Part shown: in pieces, positions 25,004 through 35,643 of the stretch
Numbering within the stretch: position 1 is the first letter of the stretch
Layout of the letters: the number at the start of each line of letters is the position of its first letter
NCBI GenBank assembly: GCA_002914845.1
Contig: JXTC01000038.1
Location: 1,019,611 to 1,083,610, forward strand
Length of the DNA: 64,000 nt
Source: Trema orientale
Taxonomy: Eukaryota > Streptophyta > Magnoliopsida > Rosales > Cannabaceae
Direction of reading: 5' to 3'
Notes under the pieces: model-generated
Seen by the model: the letters and a program-made list of their open reading frames with translations, nothing else
Told to the model about the DNA's origin: nothing
The model's database searches: none
Translations under genes and position numbers: made by a program

Positions 25004-25334
25004 AAGTAAAATTAGTGGAGGAAAAAGTGTTCTATGACGATTTGAGAATAGAGAAAGAGAGGGGAAAGTGTAATATGATGATTTGAGACTAGAGAAAGTA
25101 GAGATTTCATCTAAGTTTTATGTGGGGACATACGTAGAATATGATCAAATCTAATGAGAAGAAAAAATTATCTTCACCGGTGAAATATATAAGAGCATAT
25201 AAAATTTATAAAAAGAGCCCCCACTAGACAGACACCATGCATGTTTGACACCGCCACTGGCTAAAAATGTTGTGGATTAAACCCTGAGACTCAATTATGA
25301 AATAGCAATAATAAAACAGAAAAACATAGAAGGC

Positions 25335-25510
25335 ACATACACAGATTTATGGTACTGGGAGTTGTGTCTACTTTCTTGACTTTAAGCACAATTATCGTGA
25401 AAAAGTATAGAATATAATATCACACCTCTTTTTCTACTCTACAAGTTGATCTCATGGCTCAGTGTTTGACAGAGTAAAATCTGCCACTTAATATTCTTTA
25501 CATACTGAAT
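25335..25510 (-). mobile_element. Copia-type LTR fragment, family C (fossil, weak)
   Basis: The run CACATACACAGATTTATGG followed by GTGTCTACTTTC parallels 20390-20560 and the reverse complement of 43265-43410, but at low similarity. No coding domain adjoins it. Confidence 0.3.
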
Positions 25511-26489
25511 ATAGAGCAACCTAGTTAATACATGTACAAAATACATAATCTACGTCTAATTAGACTCGACGGATAAGTCTACATGTATAGTATGATTATA
25601 CGATCCACACTACTCAACGAAAAAAATTAATTCAATAGGCATGAATAGTATAATTATTTAATAATTAATTTTTCCATGTTTTTAAGCTAAGAACCTAGAT
25701 TTTCGAGAGGAAAGAAAAATAGAAATTTAAGGGATCTATGGAATGTATTATAATTGGAATGGGAGACATTTGAATGGAAAAAATAGTAGAATGGATTGTA
25801 ATTAGAATAGGAGCATTGGAATGGACTATTCAAAAACACCTCTCCCCTTTCATTCTCATTCAAGACAAAAAAAAAAAACCATTCCAATAGTTAATTTTTC
25901 TGATGGACCATTTGAATCGAAAAACTGAATTGTTGAAACAAACACAAATTCTAAAAAATTATTTGAATGAAAAAACTGAAGTTGTTGAAACAATACTCAT
26001 TCAAATGGATATTCCATTCTAATGGAATGAAATGGTTGAAACAAACTGGGTTTTTATCTTTTGTTTTTTAGATTTTAACTCAAAAGGAAGGAATTTTTCT
26101 TAAGGTAGAATAGGTTTTTTATATTTAGTATAACTTTTGAGTATATATATAAACTTCATAAATATATTAAGAAAAATAAATGTTTCAAAAGAGTATTATG
26201 AAATTTTATATTTTCCCTTCTTTTTTCTGCCTCTCAATTTTTTTTTTTCCGGGAAAAAAAGTAGGTTCCAAACAAAGCTTAATTAATTTGTTTTAGACGA
26301 AAGAAGCTATAATCACACATTACTCCTAGTTAATGCACAATAAGGAGATTCGAAATCTCGAGTATTTTACCAAATTTTAGCAAAGTATTTTCCTCCTTAT
26401 TTTATTATGGACAAAATCTAGGTTCCAAATAAATCCTAATTAGCTTTAGATGAAAAGTAACTATAGTCTTTCATATTTAAAGAAGGAAA
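25511..26489. other. AT-rich stretch with GGAAT/ATTCC-type low-complexity sequence
   Basis: Between about 25735 and 26050 many TTGGAATGG, ATTTGAATGG and CCATTC phrases occur on both strands, resembling an eroded MITE. No clear ends or duplication were found. Confidence 0.35.
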
Positions 26490-26506
26490 CTATGTTGCAG
26501 ATTAGT

Positions 26507-26655
26507 GGTTTTTTATTAGGGTGACCAAAAATAGCCAACCTTCTAACAGAACACGATGTGACTTTGGTAGCTTCGAATTCTGCCAGGTGGCCTCAGTTAA
26601 CCGGGGATATGATCCTATCAGGTGTCCAGTATAGGTGACTAACTTAGGCAGTATC
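26507..26655. mobile_element. 149-bp insertion with 17-bp direct-repeat flanks, SINE candidate
   Basis: ctatgttgcagattagt (26490-26506) and ctatgttgcatattagt (26656-26672) flank the segment with one mismatch in 17. The insert starts with a T-rich run and contains AGCTTCGAATTCTGCC, a weak B-box resemblance. A 17-bp duplication fits L1-type target-primed integration (SINE) better than a DNA transposon. Confidence 0.45.
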
Positions 26656-27364
26656 CTATGTTGCATATTAGTTAATTTTGCAATGACTCATCATTTCAAA
26701 ATTTTACCCTATGGCCGACTAGTCCAAAATTTTTTATTCTTCTTTATTGGGTAACGGTGGTTGATATTGTTCTTTTTGGATTGTATAGACTTTAATTTTC
26801 TTTTACTTCTTTTTTCCTTTTATGATATATATATTTGGAATTGAAGAACTAAAAGTAGGATGGATATTGTAGATAGGAATTAATCTAATTAGGATGTGCG
26901 TGAAAAAATTTGAAACTCATTCACTCACTATGCTCCGACGAAAAAAAAAAAGAGGAAAATATTGACATTGAAAAACTCTTCAACTCCCTCCTGATAGCTG
27001 ATGAAGCCATGGAGACAAAGCGCCCTGTCGTTTCACTTGTAGTCCTGGTTGAACTTCTAATACAGGATAGACGTAGAAGGTGGGGAGCTTGCAAATACCA
27101 CCGATTCTTATTTTTTTCAAGATAAAAAATAAAAAATAAATAATAAATAAAAAAACAACTCTTCGACTCCCACTTACTCTAATAGGTTATATATTGCTAC
27201 CTAAGCTAGCGCTAGAGCTAGATCTGCTATTAAGAGAACTCTTGTATCTAGCAGATATGTGTGTTATATAATATAAGTACAAAAGAAAGGATTTATTATC
27301 AACGGCTTTTAGTTATAACACAATTTTTCGTACCTAGTTAGCTAACGGTAACATTAGTTCCCCT

Positions 27365-27424
27365 CTAAGATAAAAAAATAAAAAATAAAAAAAAATAAAA
27401 AAATAAAATAAAAAAATAAAATTG
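27365..27424. repeat. A-rich (AAAAAT)n low-complexity tract
   Basis: About 60 bp of A-runs broken by single T. It abuts the second copy of repeat B. Confidence 0.8.
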
Positions 27425-27716
27425 AGAAATTTAGGTGGATAACCCATATTTTTTAAATTTGATTAAGTAGATATCCACTTTTAAAATTTTATAGCTAAAT
27501 GTACAGGTATATATATTTTTACACTTGGTAGATAAACATATTTACCAATTTTAGTTATTGTACTGAAATATACTAAGTATATAATTTTTGACACTTGGTA
27601 TATAAAATTTTACACTTGGTATATAAGTATATATACCGGATATTTTGCTATAACATTTGACAAAGGAATATTTACTGAAATTAGGCCCAAACTTTGGTCA
27701 CATTTCTATAAGTCCC
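27425..27716 (+). repeat. Interspersed repeat B, copy 2
   Basis: Same unit as 23454-23743. It starts AGAAATTTAGGT and ends TTTCTATAAGTCCC. The insertion lies in A-rich DNA, so the target-site duplication cannot be read reliably. Confidence 0.7.
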
Positions 27717-28441
27717 AAAAAAATTCTCACCAATTGTCATTTACTAATGTAATTAGCTAGGTATATAACTCCTTATATTGTAATTAAAAGTACTTTTAAC
27801 CCCAAAAAAAGCGTTTTTTGTGCTAAAACTTTTGGATACAGATTTTCTAGTGACACATATAAGTGATTATAAGTCATGATACTTCTAGGTGTACCCAAAA
27901 TATTTAGTCTCAGAAGTCCTCACTTTTAGTCACAATTTTCAATTATGGAGTTTTTTTTATTACACATCCATGTATAGTTTTAACATGTTATAGTACGTAA
28001 GTGCATCTGAAAACCAATTAAAATTGGGAAACCATATTGAAAAACGGAAAATGTCGCAGAAACATATATAAAAACGAAAAATTAAGTTTGGAATCCAAGT
28101 AATTAAATGACTCTCATATGAATCAAGACAACTAATTTTGGTAGTCATCTTAGTTATAGATTCCCGTTGTATATGTCCCTCTCCCCCTACCTATAAGGCA
28201 ACTTCTATGTAACTATAGAATGATTAATTTTTGGACACAGTGGCTATGTAGCTCATATACGTAGTTAATCACTTCATCATACGCCAATAAAAAGTGCATT
28301 ATTAATTTTGACCCTTTTAAAAGCAATGAAAAAAAACAAGATAAATGATAAGTCATTTAAAAAGCAGACTTTCATTTAATAAAAATTTTAGAATTTCAAA
28401 ATTGTCCCAAGTCTCAACCTGAGGAAAATATATTTGGTGAA
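27717..28441. other. AT-rich intergenic sequence
   Basis: Nothing recognised. The minus-strand frame 27960-28148 has no family resemblance. Confidence 0.4.
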
Positions 28442-28957
28442 GGATTAATGGCAGAAATTGTCCCGAGTATCAAAGTTCTTATTGTGACAATTAAGTCGCT
28501 CAACTTTCCGATTTGAAGCAATTTGGTCCCTCAACTGTCTAAATTACGACATGCTATTAAATTTTTTATCAAAATACATATAAGGAGCACATGATAGCAT
28601 CTGAAAATATATTTAAGAAAAATAAACTGAATAAAAGGATATGGAGAGAAGGAAAAAGGTATTATTTGTATTTTTTAGAGTTCCTGGAGCTATAAATTTA
28701 GAGAATACTTTTCTCTGAATGTTCATTTTTTTGTTTAAAATTTCTAAATTACCTTTCAAATATACTTTCAGATTTTACCATGTGTTCCTCATATGTGTTT
28801 TTTATCAGAAATTTAACAGCAAGTTGTAATTTAGACAATCAAGTGACCAAAATCGTTTCAAATATGAAAGTTCAAAGGCTTAAGTGCCACGATTAAAACT
28901 TTAAGGACAAAATTGCTAAAAGTTGGGTACTTTAGAGACCATTTGTGCCATTAACCC
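28442..28957. mobile_element. Long-TIR Mutator-like MITE 2
   Basis: A 516-bp unit with inverted arms of about 170 bp, beginning GGATTAATGGCA and, on the other strand, GGGTTAATGGCA. Both arms carry a CAATTAAG/CACTTAAG phrase and CTAAATTAC further in. Flanks tttggtgaa and tttggctac agree at 6 of 9 positions, a worn 9-bp duplication. Non-coding. Confidence 0.65.
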
Positions 28958-29891
28958 TTTGGCTACATAGTCGGGATAACTGCAAAAAAAATACTCTATA
29001 GTATGACATTTCTGAGATTTTAACCTTATCGTTTAGTTTGTACAAAACTATACATTCACATTTCAAATCTATATAAATTTTTACCTTCTGTATACAAATT
29101 GAGTAATTTTTACTAATTATTTTAAATTATTTTCAATAAATTTTTTGCAGATTTTTGAGATGTAGAGGTATAATTTTGCACAAGCTAAAAGACAAGGTTA
29201 AATGTGCAAAAAGATTGTACTTTAAGATATTCTTTTGCAAATAACTCTATGTAGTTGGAAAAAGTCCAATAAAAGAAGTGCAGTTGGGATAAACGGCCAA
29301 ATATATTTGAATGCTTTTGAAATTTTTCGACCTAGTCGAAACGGCTGGCATAGGTTTGATCATAACCGAAATTTTTCCAGCATGCTCGAACTCGGTCGAA
29401 CACTCTAGTCAAGCATAGTTGAGGGTTAGCCAGGTATTGTGATTAAGGTATTACTTTAGAGTTTGTTAAGGAGAAGAATATCTAAATAATTTTAAATATA
29501 TGACATAACAATAAAAATTGGCTTTGATACCATTTAAGAATGAGTTTTTTTTTATCATGAGGTATTAGTAGACCCTATGCATGTACATATGAAAATGAAT
29601 TCTGTTATCATGCGATATAAATTCATACAACAATAAATAAGTTTTGGTTTTGATGTAAACAAATGCATTAATATACGTACTCATACTAATTGCCCACTAA
29701 AACATTGAAATTATTATCAAATGACACCTATTCTGTCGAGAAAGGTACTTATTGCCGACGTGTCCAGTGTTGGGATAGCATATCAAAAATGGGTTTTACT
29801 ACCAACTATTTACCATTGCTCTTCATATTGGTGCATCAATATTAGTAACTTTTACCGATACATCTTGTGAAACGCATCAGAAAGGCCTCTC
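28958..29891. other. AT-rich intergenic sequence with a possible LTR trace
   Basis: GGCTTTGATACCAT at about 29521-29534 is the reverse complement of a Met-tRNA primer-binding-site-like string (TGGTATCAAAG), possibly a leftover of an LTR element on the minus strand. No coding domain is visible. Confidence 0.3.
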
Positions 29892-29903
29892 ATTCTTGTA
29901 GTG
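29892..29903 (-). repeat. CACTA-type terminal sequence (reverse orientation)
   Basis: attcttgtagtg is the reverse complement of CACTACAAGAAT, a CACTA-transposon terminus. It sits about 25 bp left of the transposase remains and has the same orientation as the true right end at 34168, so it is not the left end of that element. It may be the right end of a second, non-autonomous copy or mark a rearrangement. Confidence 0.5.
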
Positions 29904-29926
29904 TCTTAAAGCAGAGATCTAGCTAA

Positions 29927-31240
29927 TGATACGACTTTCATAATGCATTAATATGGACAATTAACGACTATTCAGCATATGCGTTAATGTTAGGATAGAC
30001 TACAAAATGGTATAAAGCATGCCCAACGTGCAATGAAGAAACCTTGTCTATTAGCATTATGAGTAAAATTGCGTGCATTAGGTACAGATGTTTCTTGCCA
30101 ATGAATGATCCTATGAGAAGGAGTAAACAGTTTCACGAACATTTAGAGTTAAAGCTGCCACCTCAGAAATACACAAGTGATGACATATTTAGATAGATAG
30201 AGAATTTACAACTCAGACTGCCTGGTAAACACAAGTAATTTAGTGGTGTGAAACGCAAACGTAGATCTAGTGAGCTCAATTGGTCTAAAAAGAGCAATTT
30301 TTTTAACTTGAGTACTAGAAACAGTTGCTACTAAAACACATCTAGATGTGAAGCACATTAAAAAGAATGTGTATGATTCTATGCTGGGTATCTTTTTAAG
30401 CATTGATAGCAACAAAAGATACAGATAAAATTAGTCTTGATCTGCCAGACATGAAAATTCGCAATAAATTATACACTTATAAGATTGGTAACTAGTGGAT
30501 TAAACCGCCTGCTAGTTACACCTTCCCTGGTCGACAAACGAAAAAATTTTGTGAATTTATCATATTTATGAAATTTCCTAATAGCTTTGCTAATAACCTC
30601 GCGAGAAATGTCACAAAGCATGTGACGAAATTTTGAGGCTTAAAATCACATAATTTTCGTGTTCTATTCTAATGTTCGTTGCCCATTGAAATTCGACCCT
30701 ACTTGAAGAAAGACATTTGTGAGACGATAATTGAATTTCGCATAGCTTTTCAGCGAATTTGCACCTGGACTTTGAACGTTGCTGATCTTGAGAAACTTTA
30801 AAATAATATTAAAAGAATCTTTCCTCCTACATTTTTTGATATTATGGTGCACCTAATAATGTATTTGCCTCATAAAGCTATTCTTGGAGGACCTATGCAT
30901 TTCAGATAGATATATCCTATTCAAAAGATAATGGCTTTCTACAAATAGTATGTACGCAATCGAGTACGTCCATAAGGGTCTATAGCATAAGTGTATGTTG
31001 TAAATGAGATATTGACATTTTTCATGTATTTCCGTGGTATTGAGACCCGTTTCAATCATCCAGATAGAAATGATGACGGGGTTGATACAAGTCCATCTCA
31101 AGTTCTGTTCGTGTTAAAGTATATTGCAATCAGTCACCCATTTGGTAAAGAGAGCATCGTCTTACTTAAACCATCTAAGCGCTTGAAGGCAGACTGGTAT
31201 ATCTTGAACAATTGCACAGAGATACAGAAATACCTTGAGT
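29927..31240 (+). pseudogene. TNP2-type CACTA transposase, broken 3' half
   Basis: Recognisable blocks are ALIWTINDYSAYA and KACPTCNEET at about 29940-30060, FLPMNDPMRR near 30095, the DUF4218 block FPPTFFDIMVHL near 30822-30858 and GGPMHFR near 30887. RNRVRP and FRGIETRFNHPDRN follow near 30955-31070. The frame ends with WYILNNCTEIQKYLE at 31240, where GAGTAAGT looks like an old donor site. In-frame stops occur between and inside several blocks (for example after GGPMHFR and before YVRNRVRP), and the N-terminal DDE part is missing. The enzyme family cuts and joins CACTA ends; this copy cannot. Confidence 0.85.
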
Positions 31241-31679
31241 AAGTGCTCAATTCTATTATCGTTTCAATATTTCATTCTTATTTCTTACTACATGGTGGTC
31301 AAATCCTTTTTATCACAATCATGTAGTGAACACATGAAGGAGTCGAAAACTAGGGGTGGTCTAAATTTGGAATAAAAACAAGAAGTTTAGTTCCTCTAAT
31401 GGTTTAGGACCCGAGTAAGTTTCTAACAGCCGAATTCATTACCCTCTAATGTATTCGATGCATAACATGCTCTTATCTTATATATTCTTTGTTGTAGATC
31501 ACTCAAATATGAGAAACAAGATCAAATCTTGCTGATAATGAAATATATGCATTGTCGAATAGATCAAATTTCACTGTTTTTTTGTATCATGGATATGTCG
31601 TTAATGGTGTCAAGTTTTTCGTTGAAAACCATGGTGGAGGCTAAGTTATTTGGTACCTTCTATCAAGAGTCCTGGCTTC

Positions 31680-31775
31680 CTGAGTCACACTTTTCCCAGT
31701 AAGCGCCTGAGTCACATTTTCCATAGCAGCTGCCTGAGCCATACATTCCTTAAACGCTGCCTCAGCCACTAGATA
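31680..31775 (+). repeat. 27-bp tandem repeat, 3.6 units
   Basis: Units begin at 31680, 31707, 31734 and 31761, each starting ctgagtca, ctgagcca or ctcagcca. A 27-bp period is nine codons, so in the intact element it would have encoded a nine-residue repeat (PESHF-like). It lies in the accessory part of the CACTA element. Confidence 0.75.
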
Positions 31776-32007
31776 TGTATATTCCCCAGCTACTTGAAAT
31801 TCAAATTCACGCTACGCCCCTCGGTGCTCCAATTATGGAAATAAGAACATGAGGTACAAACTTAGTTTTATAACTTTTGCGTCTGAGTCAATTTAATACA
31901 TATTATGAAATTTACATACTTGGTTTACATTTCAAAATATTCGATACAAGTTGGTTGACCTAACACTAGATGTTGCATCGGGTTACATCATTTAAACAGG
32001 AGGGCCT

Positions 32008-32190
32008 ATGATTCATGGAGTACCATTAGGTGAGAAAAATTACCGTGTATTTGTTGTCGAAGCATGCATCACTAAAGTTTCGTTGCCTATTCCAGTGGCC
32101 AATGTGATAGATATAATGGCTGAAGTTGTGAGATTAATTGCCACATGGCCTAAAGAGTTGGTACTCATAATAGGCAAATATGAGGTATAA
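32008..32190 (+). pseudogene. DUF8039-like segment of the CACTA accessory ORF
   Basis: The 60-codon frame contains GVPLGEKNYRV, then SLPIPVANVIDIMAEVVRL and ATWPKELVL. This pattern is known between transposase and protease regions of plant CACTA elements. It is isolated between non-coding stretches. Confidence 0.55.
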
Positions 32191-32375
32191 TGTCTAACAC
32201 TCATTACTTTGATAATTAAACAATCATTCCTATTTTATTTAAGTAAATATTTTGATCCTAGTTACCCTTACAAAAAGAGAAAGAGAAAAAGAAACAAGCA
32301 CAAAATGAACCAGAGCCACCTATTACTCAACCACAACAGGAAGAGTCCAGATATTCATCCTTATCTAGCACAAGA

Positions 32376-33575
32376 TTGGCCAAGTCCTCTTCACAATCCA
32401 AGATTGATGTTACTCCTAATGTTCCGGGAAGCTTGAGGAGTTTATATAAATATGTGATGAAGAAAGATGATGACTTCTCAATTCATGTCACTTTCAACAA
32501 TGAGATGTGCGGAATTCCTGAGCAATTCTCATATTTGGTTAAGGAGGACATATCGCATGTAACCAACTTCGTCGAGATTGGTTCTCCGTGCATCACATTT
32601 TTCATCAAGTAAGTATTCATATCTTTACTCTTGTTATTTGTTTGTTTCACATCTTAATGTTTTATTTTAGGATATTACATGACAAGCTTATATAATATGA
32701 GCGTGCACATATCATAGCTTTCATTGAACCTTCTCTTATATTGACTGTTGGAGATGGTAACGATGAGAATTGTGCAAGAGCAATTACGAATTGCTTGACT
32801 TTAGGGATGAATGGTACATTGTTAGTAGTACCAGATAATCTAGGGTAATTCTCTTCTCTTTATTATTTTTGCTAGTTATTGGGATATATGTACTATATAT
32901 GTGTATTTGATTATATTATTTTATAAGAGATATTGAATGTTACTAGTGATCAATGTAATTTATGAAGTGATATACTTTTTTGATCCACTCGGACATCTTC
33001 CTCAAAAAGATGGAAGACTTCTCATCAAACTATAAGTATGATCAAAACTATTTAAAATTAATAACAATGTTTATTACAATATTGTATACTTGGTTGACAT
33101 GCTTTGATATGCTTTTGTTTTATAGAGCCTTTTGATTATTTAACATATCAATTGAGGGACGTGGTAAGAAAAATAGTCCTGACTGGGAGTCAGTTAAGGT
33201 ATAATTTAAATTTTACTAATTTACATTATTGGATTAGATTTATTTATTTTTGCTCACAAATATTAATTGAAAAGTCAATTAGAATTATACTGCCTGCACT
33301 AACCAAATAATGTAGAGTGTGGTTTCTATGTGATACATATGATAAGAGAAATGGTCATGGACGCTAACCCATATGAATACATTACTACTTCTGTATAACT
33401 TTTTAACGTAACACTTGTCTTTATTACATAAGTATACTAATTATTAATATATGATTTGAATCTAGGTTATGCACATTTAAATTTGCAATGTGTCGTAATA
33501 AAGACATATAAACTATGATGAGATCAACGAAATCCCAAAGGAATGGACCGATGAGCTTATGGAGTATGTATCATG
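32376..33575 (+). pseudogene. Ulp1/SENP-like (C48) cysteine protease remains of the CACTA element
   Basis: Blocks typical of CACTA-encoded Ulp1 proteases appear in order. A lead-in runs at 32376-32612, then IAFIEPSL near 32720 and VVPDNL near 32828, where the catalytic His block is expected but the His itself is not evident. YFFDPLGHLPQKDG (Asp block) lies at about 32970-33015. The active-site Cys block ECGFYVIHMIREMVMD lies near 33310-33360, followed by DEINEIPKEWTDELMEYV near 33515-33565. Several stops and intron-like gaps separate the blocks. The role in transposition of this captured protease is not established. Confidence 0.75.
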
Positions 33576-33965
33576 ATGGATGAGTCACACTACTATCCTA
33601 TTTATCTTAATTTTATATTTTTGGTAGTCTAATAAGGTAACTAGAATTATATTTTGGATTAGTTTAGGTGCTTCATGTAGGACTCAGCTATGTGAAAAAT
33701 ATAATTTGTATATTGGATTGCTGGAATTTGTATGATGGATTGCAGGTTATTTTGAGCTATTTTTCGCCAATTTTTGTTCTGGTTTGTAATGAATCCAGAG
33801 CAGTTTATACCCTCTGGCGTGGAGTTCCACGTCCCTTCTCTAGGAAGCGACGTGGTAGGCTATCGAAAATGGCCTGAAATTAGGCCACATACCACGTCGC
33901 TTCTCCAAGGAGCAATGTGGTAGCCCCTGATAAGTGATGTGGTAGGCCTTACTAACTGACACCAA

Positions 33966-34056
33966 GTCGCTTGTAACAAAAGTGACGTGGTAAGCCTTAA
34001 TAACTGACAATTTGTCAGTTATTAAGGCCTACCATGTCACTTTTGTTACAAGCGAC
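33966..34056. repeat. 45-bp near-perfect inverted repeat in CACTA subterminal region
   Basis: Arms 33966-34010 and 34012-34056 pair with only two mismatches around a single central base. They include the subterminal motif ACGTGGTA/TACCATGT. A transcript through it would fold into a long hairpin. Confidence 0.85.
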
Positions 34057-34153
34057 GTAGTATTACCGGGATCTAACACATCACCCGTTTCCACGTTGTT
34101 TATGGAGCGACATAGTTTTGTACCATGTTGCCCTATAAACAACGTGAAAAATA

Positions 34154-34168
34154 GTTCTTGTAGTAGTG
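34154..34168 (-). repeat. Right terminal inverted repeat of the CACTA element
   Basis: gttcttgtagtagtg is the reverse complement of CACTACTACAAGAAC, a canonical CACTA terminus. The partner at the left is missing, so no 3-bp duplication can be tested. Confidence 0.8.
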
Positions 34169-35520
34169 TTCCACGCACTGTAATGTGTGTTCCATACCTT
34201 AATTATGCATTTCACAGCCCAAAACACAAGTCAAGGAGGCAGTGTTAGTTACAACTTGCTAGCCTGATCATTTATTACCCGCCATAATTAATAGTGTTAT
34301 GCAACATTAAGCTAGGACCGTACTCGTCTTCCCATTGAGGTTTTGGATTTGATCATGTTCTAAGGCTTACTATCACCAAACTCACCACCGCCACCTATGT
34401 GCACGTACGTAAAACCCTGCTAGCATGCATATGCTTCTATATGTGATTCAGCGGTACTCTGTTTATCAACCCCATTCTAGGTTTTTACGCATTATACATC
34501 AAGACTCATGTTACTACAACAAATTTGTGTTTTAATTACAAAATTTTTATCATTCAATTGTAACTAAATATCATTTTTGTGCCACAAAACTAAATTTGTA
34601 ATAAATTATCTATTATTAACTACAAAGTAAATTTAGTAGAAAAAGTTTGACAGTAGTGATTCCCATTAAATATCCCACCTAATATTGGAATACATTCAAT
34701 TTCAAATTTTATATTTTGTAACAAATAAATAATTAGTGAAAAAAAATTGGCTAAATATAATTAGTTTTAGCCGCTACTAATTTTAGTGCAAATTAACTCA
34801 TACGCATTGTGTCGTTACGGAGAGACATTATTTCAAATATATTGAACACCAACAAGGCTTTACCAGCTCATTTGCTAAGCTTTTGCTTGTAGAAGATAGG
34901 TATGGATAACAAAAAGGATCGATCTGCATTGCCTTCGCCAAATGTCATATCTGTTTGGTTAATTAAATATTCTTCATACGCAGCTAACTATACACAAAAA
35001 CACTTTTTTTTTTAAAAAAAAAAAAAGCAAAAATGGTTGGGCCACTATAATCTTGTGAAGGCCACGTTAATTAGCTCGCGAGTGTGGCGCACACTAGTTC
35101 TTGAACTTTCCTTGAAAGAAGAGAGGGAAAAGGAAAAAACAAAATGTCAAACATTTAATATGGTTGTGATCATGATGCCTAGCTAGTAGCTGCCCGTAAA
35201 TTAAATTAAATATGGTCTTATTAGGCAATCAATTAATAAATAGATAAGATTTTTTATTTCCCGAACTCACATTTGGAGGTGCAGTAGGCTATATCTGATG
35301 GAAAAAGTGATCAAGTATTAAGCTAAAATTTAACTTTTTTTTTTCGGTCCTAATAATTAACTTTAACTAATTAGGTGCCATGTGATCCAAACTATCGAAT
35401 AAAACAATTTTTAAAAACGTGTACTACAGAGCTACTGCTACCTAACATGGCTGAAGATTTTACTGACTAGGAAAAAGAGTGAGAATTGTCACTCAAATAT
35501 TTAACTTCTAGTAATTTATG
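34169..35520. other. Intergenic sequence upstream of the lipase
   Basis: A string TTACTACAACAAATTTGTG at about 34509-34527 resembles a CACTA-type terminus, and TGACAGTAGTGA near 34648 may be its distant partner; this is weak. A poly-T/poly-A pair lies near 35005-35026. The proximal promoter of the lipase is expected in the last few hundred bases. Confidence 0.35.
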
Positions 35521-35532
35521 CGCCTCGACGCC

Positions 35533-35540
35533 TATATAAA
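35533..35540 (+). promoter_or_regulatory. TATA box of the phospholipase gene
   Basis: tatataaa lies 104 bp upstream of the ATG, just before a less AT-rich leader start. Spacing fits a transcription start near 35565-35570. Confidence 0.6.
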
Positions 35541-35643
35541 GGCCCGCTTGTAAGAAGTGTAACACACCCATCAGTTGCATTTGCATATACACTATAAGCA
35601 CGTATAACAGCCTATCATATCATATCATATATATTCATAATCA

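Larger units (their letters stand above)
29920..34168 (+). mobile_element. Decayed CACTA (En/Spm) DNA transposon, left end missing
   Basis: Contains, in CACTA order, the C-terminal part of a TNP2-type transposase with its DUF4218-like region (about 29927-31240) and an accessory region with a 27-bp tandem repeat (31680-31775). A DUF8039-like segment (32008-32190) and an Ulp1-like cysteine protease region (about 32380-33575) follow. Near the right end come ACGTGG-rich subterminal repeats, then the terminus gttcttgtagtagtg (34154-34168). The TNP2 N-terminus and left terminus are absent. Coding parts are cut by many stops and shifts but still show intron-like GTAAGT junctions, so this is a genomic copy rather than a processed one. 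Non-functional. Confidence 0.85.

Noticed and set aside
26910-27125. 71-codon plus-strand frame (MKLIHSLCSDEK)
   Set aside because: Short, contains a poly-Lys run from an A tract, no relatives recognised; probably chance.
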